From positions 1 through 9,342 of the forward strand of contig DAOWGY010000332.1 in NCBI GenBank assembly GCA_030641695.1: DNA of 9,342 bases, read 5' to 3'. How positions within the stretch are numbered: the first letter of the stretch is position 1; each line of letters begins with the position of its first letter. The translations under genes were made by a program, and so were the position numbers. The notes beneath the pieces are model-generated. The model searched no databases. It was not told the DNA's origin and saw nothing but the letters and a program-made list of their open reading frames with translations. Origin of the DNA: Gammaproteobacteria bacterium. GTDB lineage: Bacteria > Pseudomonadota > Gammaproteobacteria > Steroidobacterales > Woeseiaceae. Below are positions 1 through 6,330 of this stretch, piece after piece.

Positions 1-310
1 CGCGGTGAAGGTCGTTCGCCTGTAGATAATCACGCGCATACAGGAAGGACACGGCGACAAATCCTGTCACGGCGATTTTCAATACCTGGGAAAGCGGGTC
101 ACTAACGTAGCTGCCACTGAACAGCACGGTACGCGCTTCCGGCGCCGTAGCCAGCAATACCCACAACGTGATACCGAGGCTGGCCATTGTCATCCAGAAC
201 GTCAGTATCCGGTGATTATCGTCGACGAACAGATCCGCCACGAGTACCACGCAGATGAGACCCAACAGGGTCATCTCGGGTGCGGCTGCAATGAAACTCA
301 TTAATTCCAT
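1..310 (-). CDS. nuoN: NADH-quinone oxidoreductase subunit N, 3' part missing (runs off the window)
   Basis: NuoN is one of three antiporter-like membrane subunits of complex I and forms a proton channel next to NuoK and NuoM. Only the first 103 residues lie in the window (beginning MELMSFIAAAPEM); a full NuoN is usually about 480-500 residues. The visible part has three hydrophobic stretches, near residues 8-26, 34-52 and 77-92. It also has a polar turn DLFVDDNHR (26-34) and ends in SFLYARDYLQ, a stretch typical of the NuoN N-terminus. The start is the ATG at 310-308, 9 bases after the nuoM stop. A second in-frame ATG at 301-299 is possible, since neither has a strong ribosome binding site. 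The channel lysines and glutamate lie beyond the edge and cannot be checked. Identity rests on the N-terminal pattern plus the fixed L-M-N gene order. Confidence 0.93.
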   Translation of the reverse strand, partial: MELMSFIAAAPEMTLLGLICVVLVADLFVDDNHRILTFWMTMASLGITLWVLLATAPEARTVLFSGSYVSDPLSQVLKIAVTGFVAVSFLYARDYLQANDLHR

Positions 311-319
311 AATCTCAAT

Positions 320-1840
320 TTAGAACTTTGTCTGCCCTGCCTGTTCAACGAGGTGTTCGATCGTCACGTTCATCATGTCGACCAGTGGCGCCGGCCAAAG
401 GCCGATAAGTAATACGGCGAACGCCAGGACGGCCAGTACGATGAACTCGCGAATATTCAAATCCTCGAGCGCCGCGACGTTTTCATTGGCAACCTCGCCA
501 TAGACCACGCGCTTGATCATCCACAAGGTGTACGCCGCGCCCAGGACCAAAGTCGTCGCGGAGAAGAACGCAAACCACGGATTGGCCTTGAAGCTCGCAA
601 TGATCACCATGAATTCACCGACGAAGGCCGAGGTGCCGGGAAGCCCGGCGTTGGCCATTGCGAACAGCACCATGAATGCCGCGAAGACAGGCATCGTATT
701 CGCGACACCGCCGTAATCGGAAATCTGGCGGCTGTGCATGCGGTCATAGAGCACGCCAACGCAGAGGAACAGCGCGCCCGATATCAGGCCATGCGACAGC
801 ATCTGCACCATGCCACCGGATATACCCAGCACCGCACCACTCTCGCCGAACAGGTGCCAAACAATGAAAAAGCCGAGCGTCACGAAACCCATGTGCGCGA
901 TCGACGAGTACGCGATGAGTTTCTTCATGTCCCGCTGCATCAGTGCGACGAAACTAATATAGACAATGGCTATGAGTGACAAGGCGATCATCATGCCGGC
1001 GAAGTACTTGCTACCATCGGGGACGATTGGCAGCGACAAGCGCACGAAACCGTAGCCGCCCATCTTCAGCATGATTGCTGCCAGGATGACCGAGCCGCCT
1101 GTTGGCGCTTCGACATGCGCGTCCGGTAACCACGTGTGCACCGGCCACATCGGCACTTTCACCGCAAATGCGAGCAGGAAGGCGACGAAAATCAGTTTTT
1201 GCGCGGTGAGGCCCAGTGGCGCGCTCATCCAGTCGAACAAATCGAAACTCGCGGTGACGCGATACAGGTAGATGAACGCGACCAGCATCAGCACCGAGCC
1301 GAGGAACGTGTAGAGGAAGAACTTCAGCGTCGCGTAAATGCGCCGTTCGCCGCCCCACACGCCGATAATCAGGAACATCGGTACCAGCATGGCCTCCCAG
1401 AACACATAGAACAGCAGGCCATCGAGCGCCGAGAACACGCCGTTCATCAGGCCTTCCATGATCAGGAATGCAGCGAAGTACTGTGCCGGGCGCGAGCGAA
1501 TAACGTCCCAGCCTGAGATCACAACGAGTGGCGTAATGAAGGTCGTCAGCAGGATGAGCGGCGCCGAAAGCCCGTCAACACCGAGGTAGTACCAGACGTC
1601 GATTGCCGCGATCCAGCCGGTACGCTCCACGAACTGCATGTTGGCCGTGGTCGTGTCGAAACCTGTATACAGGCCGATGCTCAGGATAAAAGTCAGTATG
1701 GATACAGCGAGCGCAACGTAGCGCATCGCGCCTGCGCGCGACGAACTCGCGTCGTCATCATCACCGATAGCGAGTAGCAGCACGCCGCCGGCGATCGGCA
1801 GCCAGATCAGGATACTCAGCAGGTATTCAGACATCGCCAT
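320..1840 (-). CDS. nuoM: NADH-quinone oxidoreductase subunit M (antiporter-like proton channel)
   Basis: NuoM is a polytopic inner-membrane subunit of the complex I pump arm, between NuoL and NuoN. It is 506 residues long, close to the roughly 509 of E. coli NuoM. The key residues of the family are visible: E149 in FWEAMLVPMF, K228 in FAVKVPMWPVHTWLPDAH, K259 in AAIMLKMGGYG, and E409 in the later GTSAFVGEF motif. These correspond to the channel E144, K234, K265 and E407 of E. coli. The YSSIAHMG motif is at 311-318. I chose the ATG at 1840-1838, 12 bases after the nuoL stop. A second in-frame ATG two codons on (1834-1832, giving MSEYLL) is equally plausible; an AGGT and a GGGG lie just upstream of both. 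The stop is TAA at 322-320. An acidic run (GDDDD, residues 26-30) follows the first membrane helix. An Mrp-type antiporter subunit is excluded by the nuo context. Confidence 0.98.
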   Translation of the reverse strand: MAMSEYLLSILIWLPIAGGVLLLAIGDDDDASSSRAGAMRYVALAVSILTFILSIGLYTGFDTTTANMQFVERTGWIAAIDVWYYLGVDGLSAPLILLTTFITPLVVISGWDVIRSRPAQYFAAFLIMEGLMNGVFSALDGLLFYVFWEAMLVPMFLIIGVWGGERRIYATLKFFLYTFLGSVLMLVAFIYLYRVTASFDLFDWMSAPLGLTAQKLIFVAFLLAFAVKVPMWPVHTWLPDAHVEAPTGGSVILAAIMLKMGGYGFVRLSLPIVPDGSKYFAGMMIALSLIAIVYISFVALMQRDMKKLIAYSSIAHMGFVTLGFFIVWHLFGESGAVLGISGGMVQMLSHGLISGALFLCVGVLYDRMHSRQISDYGGVANTMPVFAAFMVLFAMANAGLPGTSAFVGEFMVIIASFKANPWFAFFSATTLVLGAAYTLWMIKRVVYGEVANENVAALEDLNIREFIVLAVLAFAVLLIGLWPAPLVDMMNVTIEHLVEQAGQTKF

Positions 1841-1852
1841 GAGCGCCCCGAC

Positions 1853-3820
1853 CTACCGGAACCAGATCAGCCAGCCGAGGAACATCGTGAGGCCGATGAT
1901 CATCGCGAAGGCATAAGTGTAAAGGTAGCCGCTTTGCAGCTGGCGCATGACGCCAGCAAGCCTGACGACGGAATTGGCCGTACCGTTGACGAGCACGCCA
2001 TCGATCAGGTCCTCGTCGCCACGTTTCCAAAGGAAATCGCCGATGCCGCGTCCCCAGGCCGCAAAACCCTTGATATAGAGGTCATCAAAGTAGTACTTGC
2101 GATCGAGGAGATTATAAATACCCGCGAACTTCCGCTGGATGGTCTCGGGAATATCCGGTCGCTTGAGGAACAGGAACCATGCCGTTGCGAGACCTGCCAT
2201 GGCGAGCCACAAGACCGGTGTTTGCCAGGCATGTTCAAGCAATGCCAGCGGCCCGTGCCAGGCCTCACCCATGTGACCCAACACATCGTGACCTGACTGG
2301 ACAACGATCGCGTCGCCGAAGAAGCCGCCGAACAGTAACGGCTCGACGGCTGGCCAGCCGATGACCAGCGATGGAATCGCAAGCATCACGAGCGGCAATG
2401 TAACCACCCACGGCGTCTCGTGCAGGTGCGACTTCGTTTCCTTGTCCATACGCTCTTCGCCGTGGAAGACGAGGAAGAACATGCGGAACGTATACAGCGC
2501 CGTGACGAACACACCGAGCAGCACACTCAGGTACGCGATCCAGTAGACAGCGCCCTGCCCGTGCCAATGCGACTCCTTGACGGCGTCGATCAGAAGATCT
2601 TTCGAAAAGAACCCCGCCGTGCCCGGGAATCCGATCAATGCCAGGGAGCCGATCAATGCCGTCCAGTAGGTAATTGGCATGTACTTGCGAACGCCGCCCA
2701 TCTTGCGAATGTCCTGTTCATGGTGCATCGCAATGATCACGGAGCCGGCCGCCAGGAACAGCAGTGCCTTGAAAAACGCGTGCGTCATCAGATGAAAGAT
2801 CGCAGCACTGTAGGCGGATGCACCGAGCGCGACCGTCATATAACCGAGCTGTGACAACGTGGAATATGCAACCACACGCTTGATATCGTTTTGCACGATG
2901 CCGAGCAAGCCCATGAAGAATGCCGTAATGGCGCCAATCACGATAACCACGGCCAGTGCCGTCGTCGATAACTCGAACAGCGGCGACATGCGGGCAACCA
3001 TGAAAATACCAGCGGTTACCATTGTTGCCGCGTGGATCAATGCAGAGATCGGCGTCGGGCCTTCCATCGAATCGGGCAGCCAGACGTGCAAGGGTGCTTG
3101 TGCCGATTTACCCATAGCACCGATGAAGAGAAGGATGCAGATCAGTGTCATGGCGTTCCAAGGCGTACCGGGAAACACCTCGATGCTTTGTCCGGCGACG
3201 GATTCCGCGCTGGCAAAAACCGTCACGTAGTCCAGCGAACCAGTGAACGTGAAAATGGCGGCTATACCGAGAATGAAACCGAAGTCACCCACCCGATTGA
3301 CGAGGAATGCCTTCAGATTGGCGAAGATTGCGGTCTCGCGTTTGAACCAGAAGCCGATCAGCAGGTATGACACCAGCCCCACAGCCTCCCAGCCGAAGAA
3401 CAGCTGCAGGAAATTGTTCGACATAACCAGCATCAGCATCGAAAACGTAAACAACGAGATGTAGCTGAAGAAGCGCTGGTAGCCCGGATCGTCGCTCATG
3501 TAGCCGATCGTGTAGATATGCACCGTGAACGATACGAACGCGACGACGGCCATCATCAGCACGGTCAACCGGTCCACGAGGAAACCAACTTCCATGCGCA
3601 GACCATCCGTCACGGCCCACGTATACACGCTGATGTTCTCGCTCGTGGCCCCACCCCAATACATCTGGTAAAGGACGTAGAACGAAAGTACGCACGACAA
3701 TCCCACCGCAAAAATCGTGATCGAGTGAGCCCAGCCGCGACCGATCTGCTTGCCGAACAGGCCCGCGACGATTGCCGCAGCCAATGGCGCCAGAACGATT
3801 GTCAGATAGTAGGAATACAT
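1853..3820 (-). CDS. nuoL: NADH-quinone oxidoreductase subunit L (distal antiporter-like subunit with lateral helix)
   Basis: NuoL is the distal antiporter-like subunit of the complex I membrane arm. It is 655 residues here, longer than the E. coli protein (613) but within the usual family range. Landmarks: E145 in FFGWEAVGLVSYLLIGFW, D179 in NRVGDFGF, K238 in GAMGKSAQAPLHVWLPDSM followed by EGPTPISALIHAATMVTAG, the block VAYSTLSQLGYM (317-328), K351 in THAFFKALLFLAAGS, and K407-D408 in GFFSKD. The last 100 or so residues are NuoL-specific. An amphipathic stretch around 560-632, rich in Tyr, Asp, Arg and Lys, should form the lateral helix along the membrane arm, and the final membrane segment is at about 633-653. 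This tail distinguishes it from NuoM and NuoN. The start is the ATG at 3820-3818, 6 bases after the nuoK stop, with AAGGG 10 bases upstream inside nuoK. The stop is TAG. Confidence 0.98.
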   Translation of the reverse strand: MYSYYLTIVLAPLAAAIVAGLFGKQIGRGWAHSITIFAVGLSCVLSFYVLYQMYWGGATSENISVYTWAVTDGLRMEVGFLVDRLTVLMMAVVAFVSFTVHIYTIGYMSDDPGYQRFFSYISLFTFSMLMLVMSNNFLQLFFGWEAVGLVSYLLIGFWFKRETAIFANLKAFLVNRVGDFGFILGIAAIFTFTGSLDYVTVFASAESVAGQSIEVFPGTPWNAMTLICILLFIGAMGKSAQAPLHVWLPDSMEGPTPISALIHAATMVTAGIFMVARMSPLFELSTTALAVVIVIGAITAFFMGLLGIVQNDIKRVVAYSTLSQLGYMTVALGASAYSAAIFHLMTHAFFKALLFLAAGSVIIAMHHEQDIRKMGGVRKYMPITYWTALIGSLALIGFPGTAGFFSKDLLIDAVKESHWHGQGAVYWIAYLSVLLGVFVTALYTFRMFFLVFHGEERMDKETKSHLHETPWVVTLPLVMLAIPSLVIGWPAVEPLLFGGFFGDAIVVQSGHDVLGHMGEAWHGPLALLEHAWQTPVLWLAMAGLATAWFLFLKRPDIPETIQRKFAGIYNLLDRKYYFDDLYIKGFAAWGRGIGDFLWKRGDEDLIDGVLVNGTANSVVRLAGVMRQLQSGYLYTYAFAMIIGLTMFLGWLIWFR

Positions 3821-3826
3821 GCGCCG

Positions 3827-4132
3827 CTAGCCCTTCATCGTGTTGAGTTCTTGCACGTTGATAGAGCGCCGGTTGCGGAACAGCACGACGAGAATGGCGA
3901 GCCCGATTGCCGCTTCGGCCGCGGCCACGGTCAGAATGAAGAAAACGAAGACCTGGCCGGTTTCATCACCGAGGTATCGCGAAAACGCGATGAAATTGAA
4001 ATTGACAGCCAGCAGCATCAATTCAATACACATCAGCAACAGGATCAGGTTGCGGCGATTGATGATGATGCCGGCGATACTCAGCACGAACAGCATGGCT
4101 GACAGGGTCAGGTAGTGCTGCAGGCCGATCAT
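3827..4132 (-). CDS. nuoK: NADH-quinone oxidoreductase subunit K
   Basis: NuoK is a small three-helix membrane subunit homologous to MrpC, linking NuoJ/NuoH to NuoN in the proton path. The 101 residues match the family's usual 100-102. The two buried glutamates essential in E. coli NuoK (E36, E72) are here E37 in LLLMCIELMLLAVN and E73 in TVAAAEAAIGLAI. The conserved NRRNLI loop is at 25-30. Three hydrophobic spans sit near residues 5-23, 30-51 and 62-85, followed by a basic tail (FRNRRSINV). The ATG at 4132-4130 overlaps the nuoJ TGA by four bases (ATGA). A GGAG lies 8 bases upstream within nuoJ, supporting this start and translational coupling. The stop is TAG at 3829-3827. Confidence 0.98.
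   Translation of the reverse strand: MIGLQHYLTLSAMLFVLSIAGIIINRRNLILLLMCIELMLLAVNFNFIAFSRYLGDETGQVFVFFILTVAAAEAAIGLAILVVLFRNRRSINVQELNTMKG
3831..3835 (-). promoter_or_regulatory. Ribosome binding site of nuoL (AAGGG)
   Basis: Minus-strand AAGGG, within the final codons of nuoK, lies 10 bases before the nuoL ATG. It supports the chosen start and translation of nuoL linked to that of nuoK. Confidence 0.5.
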
Positions 4133-4734
4133 GACTTCTTCTCCGCGTCCATTTTCACGATTCGAATGCGATCTTTGGCACGCACCGCGACTTGCTTCGA
4201 GATGTTCTGAACCTTTAGCCCGGGACGTTTACGCATCGTCAGCGTGATGGCCGCAACAATGGCCAGCAGCAGAATGACCGCAGCGATTTCGAACGCGTAG
4301 ACATGCTCGGTGTAAAGCACCGCGCCGAGCGCCTCGGTATTGTTGTAGCCCTCCGGGTTCGGAATGAAAGATGACCAGACCTGGATGTCCTGGCTACGCA
4401 ACCAGATGAGCTGAATGAGCTCGACGACCAAGACAAGTGCGAAGGCAATTGCCAGCGGTGCGTAACGCGTCAGTCCCCTCTTTACCGCCTCGACGTTGAC
4501 TTCGAGCATCATGATGACGAACAGGAACAGCACCATGACGGCACCGACGTAGACAAGCACCAGCACGATGGCGAGAAACTCGGCTTCGGCCATGAGCCAC
4601 AGGCAGGCACTCTGGAAAAATGTCAGCACCAGGAACATCACCGAGTGCACGGGATTGCGTGAAAAAACGACGCCGAGCGCGGCGCCGATCATGACCGTCG
4701 CAAACATATAAAAAAGAATGGCTTCGAATATCAT
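4129..4734 (-). CDS. nuoJ: NADH-quinone oxidoreductase subunit J
   Basis: NuoJ is a five-helix membrane subunit of complex I. Its third helix carries a pi-bulge implicated in coupling quinone reduction to pumping. The protein has 201 residues, slightly longer than E. coli NuoJ (184). Visible hallmarks are SRNPVHSVMFLVLTFF near 25-40, the acidic pair in MAEAEFLAIVLVLVYVGAVM (48-67, with the conserved tyrosine at 62), and FLFVIMMLEVN (70-80). After the last membrane segment comes a basic hydrophilic tail (MRKRPGLKVQNISKQ and onward to KKS), a style common in proteobacterial NuoJ. The ATG at 4734-4732 lies 8 bases after the nuoI stop; the ribosome binding site is weak. The last four bases overlap nuoK. 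Confidence 0.98.
   Translation of the reverse strand: MIFEAILFYMFATVMIGAALGVVFSRNPVHSVMFLVLTFFQSACLWLMAEAEFLAIVLVLVYVGAVMVLFLFVIMMLEVNVEAVKRGLTRYAPLAIAFALVLVVELIQLIWLRSQDIQVWSSFIPNPEGYNNTEALGAVLYTEHVYAFEIAAVILLLAIVAAITLTMRKRPGLKVQNISKQVAVRAKDRIRIVKMDAEKKS
4141..4144 (-). promoter_or_regulatory. Ribosome binding site of nuoK (GGAG)
   Basis: Minus-strand GGAG sits 8 bases before the nuoK ATG, inside the last codons of nuoJ. It is the clearest Shine-Dalgarno site of the window and supports the ATGA-overlapping start of nuoK. Confidence 0.7.
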
Positions 4735-4742
4735 CGTCAGGA

Positions 4743-5231
4743 TTACCGGTAAGGTGCGTCCGCAGCCTTGTCGGCTGAGATCATTGCCTCGTACTTGTCG
4801 CCGACGGCCAGCAGTTTGTCTTTCGTCATGATGTTCTGGCCCGGCGCTTCCATGTGGTATTCATGAATCCGTGTTTCGACGATGGCATCGACCGGGCAGG
4901 CCTCCTCACAGAAACCACAGTAGATGCACTTGAAAAGATCGATGTCGTAACGTGTCGTGCGGCGTGTGCCGTCCTCACCGACATCTGATTCGATCGTTAT
5001 CGCGAGTGCGGGACACACCGCCTCACACAGCTTGCAGGCAATGCAGCGCTCTTCCCCGTTCGGGTAGCGCCGCAGTGCATGCAGACCACGGAAGCGATGT
5101 GACTGTGGCGTTTTTTCTTCCGGGTAGTAAAGCGTCACGCTGCGGCGAAAGAAATTTCGCAAGGTCACGGACAAGCCCTTGAGCAACTCCCACAGCGCGA
5201 ACGTTTTAACGATGCTGATTGCTCTGTTCAT
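4743..5231 (-). CDS. nuoI: NADH-quinone oxidoreductase subunit I (two [4Fe-4S] ferredoxin-like)
   Basis: NuoI is the peripheral-arm subunit holding clusters N6a and N6b, which carry electrons from NuoG to N2 at the quinone site. Two complete CxxCxxCxxxCP motifs are present: C63, C66, C69, C73 in CIACKLCEAVCP, and C102, C105, C108, C112 in CIYCGFCEEACP. The N-terminus (about residues 1-35) is amphipathic and should lie on the membrane against NuoH. YDIDLFKCIYCG and HEYHMEAPGQNIMTKDKLL are typical of the family. Its 162 residues match the short proteobacterial form. The ATG at 5231-5229 follows the nuoH stop by 16 bases, with AGGCGG 10 bases upstream. The stop is TAA at 4745-4743. Confidence 0.98.
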   Translation of the reverse strand: MNRAISIVKTFALWELLKGLSVTLRNFFRRSVTLYYPEEKTPQSHRFRGLHALRRYPNGEERCIACKLCEAVCPALAITIESDVGEDGTRRTTRYDIDLFKCIYCGFCEEACPVDAIVETRIHEYHMEAPGQNIMTKDKLLAVGDKYEAMISADKAADAPYR

Positions 5232-5241
5232 GGCCTGACGT

Positions 5242-5247
5242 CCGCCT
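5242..5247 (-). promoter_or_regulatory. Ribosome binding site of nuoI (AGGCGG)
   Basis: Minus-strand AGGCGG immediately follows the nuoH stop codon and lies 10 bases before the nuoI ATG. This is the longest intergenic gap in the window (16 bases), and the site takes up much of it. Confidence 0.5.
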
Positions 5248-6330
5248 TTAGCCCGCGAGCCCGGACGACGGTCCTACCTGCATCCATGCCATCACGCTTT
5301 CGACAGCAATCCAGATGATTGTCACCGGGATGAATACCTTCCACCCGAGGCGCATGATCTGGTCGTAGCGATAACGCGGAAACGTCGCCCGCAACCAGAA
5401 AAACGTGTACATGAAGAAACATATCTTCGCGAACAGCCAGACGAAGCTTCCTTGCCGCAACAAGGCGTCCTCACCGAGGAACGTCCAGCCCTCGAACGGT
5501 GATGCCCAGCCACCGAAGAAAAATATTGCAGTCAGCGCCGAGATCAACACCATGTTGGCGTACTCGGCGAGGAAGAAAATCGCGAACGCGACGCCCGAGT
5601 ATTCGACATGGTAGCCGGCTACGATCTCGGACTCGCCTTCGGCGACGTCAAACGGAGCGCGATTTGTTTCTGCGACGCCCGATATCCAGTAAACGAGGAA
5701 CAGCGGGAACAGTGGCACCAGGAACCAGTTGGAAAAGCCGCCCGACTGCGCTTCGATGATGTCCCCAATATTGAGGCTGCCGCCCGCCATCAGCACGCCG
5801 ACGAGTGCAAAGCCCATCGCGATTTCGTAGGCGACGATCTGGGCTGCGGATCGCATGGCACCCAGGAATGCATACTTCGAGTTGGTTGCCCAACCTGCCA
5901 GAATCACGCCATAGACGCCGACAGATGTCAGTGCGAGGACATACAGGAGCCCGGCATTGATATCGGCAATGACGAACGTGGCGTTCATCGGAATGACCGC
6001 CCACGCTGCCAGCGCCGGCGTCAGCGATAGCAGCGGTGCAATGATGAACAGGAAGCGGTTCGATTGAGCCGGAATGATGACTTCCTTGCAGAGCAACTTG
6101 ATCACATCTGCAAATGGCTGCCCGAGGCCCAATGGGCCGACCCGATTCGGTCCGACCCGCGACTGCATGCTGCCAATGACCTTGCGCTCGAAATAGGTCG
6201 AGAACGCAACAACGAGGATGACGCCGATCATAACGAACAGGATCTTCCAGGTAACGATCGTCAGGTACTGAATCGTCGGCGGCAAGGAACTCCAGAGGTC
6301 GATGACGAATTGTGGAATCAGGTCCATCAT
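5248..6330 (-). CDS. nuoH: NADH-quinone oxidoreductase subunit H (quinone-chamber membrane subunit)
   Basis: NuoH is the membrane subunit that anchors the peripheral arm and forms much of the quinone-binding chamber. It is 360 residues long with about eight hydrophobic spans, versus 325 in E. coli. Both family signatures are visible: ERKVIGSMQSRVGPNRVGPLG (49-69, here named by its ends and the GPNRVGP core), with PFADVIKLLCKE after it, and the acidic loop PFDVAEGESEIVAGYHVEYS (226-245). AAQIVAYEI (162-170) carries the conserved glutamate of a central helix. The ATG at 6330-6328 overlaps the nuoG TGA (ATGA). A second ATG follows immediately at 6327-6325. A GAGG ten bases before the first ATG favours that one. 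The stop is TAA at 5250-5248. Confidence 0.98.
   Translation of the reverse strand: MMDLIPQFVIDLWSSLPPTIQYLTIVTWKILFVMIGVILVVAFSTYFERKVIGSMQSRVGPNRVGPLGLGQPFADVIKLLCKEVIIPAQSNRFLFIIAPLLSLTPALAAWAVIPMNATFVIADINAGLLYVLALTSVGVYGVILAGWATNSKYAFLGAMRSAAQIVAYEIAMGFALVGVLMAGGSLNIGDIIEAQSGGFSNWFLVPLFPLFLVYWISGVAETNRAPFDVAEGESEIVAGYHVEYSGVAFAIFFLAEYANMVLISALTAIFFFGGWASPFEGWTFLGEDALLRQGSFVWLFAKICFFMYTFFWLRATFPRYRYDQIMRLGWKVFIPVTIIWIAVESVMAWMQVGPSSGLAG

Noticed and set aside
320..3820. NuoL and NuoM as Mrp-type Na+/H+ antiporter subunits
   Set aside because: They are homologous to MrpA/MrpD, but NuoL has the complex I lateral helix tail and both sit in a complete nuo order with peripheral subunits.
3518..4102. 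A 194-codon plus-strand open frame spanning the nuoK/nuoL junction
   Set aside because: It is antisense to two intact conserved genes, its translation is a low-complexity His/Gln/Asp/Arg-rich string, and it has no sign of a domain. It is a shadow.
5232..5247. The 16-base nuoH-nuoI gap as a site for an internal promoter or terminator
   Set aside because: It is too short for either, holds a ribosome binding site, and shows no hairpin with a T-run.
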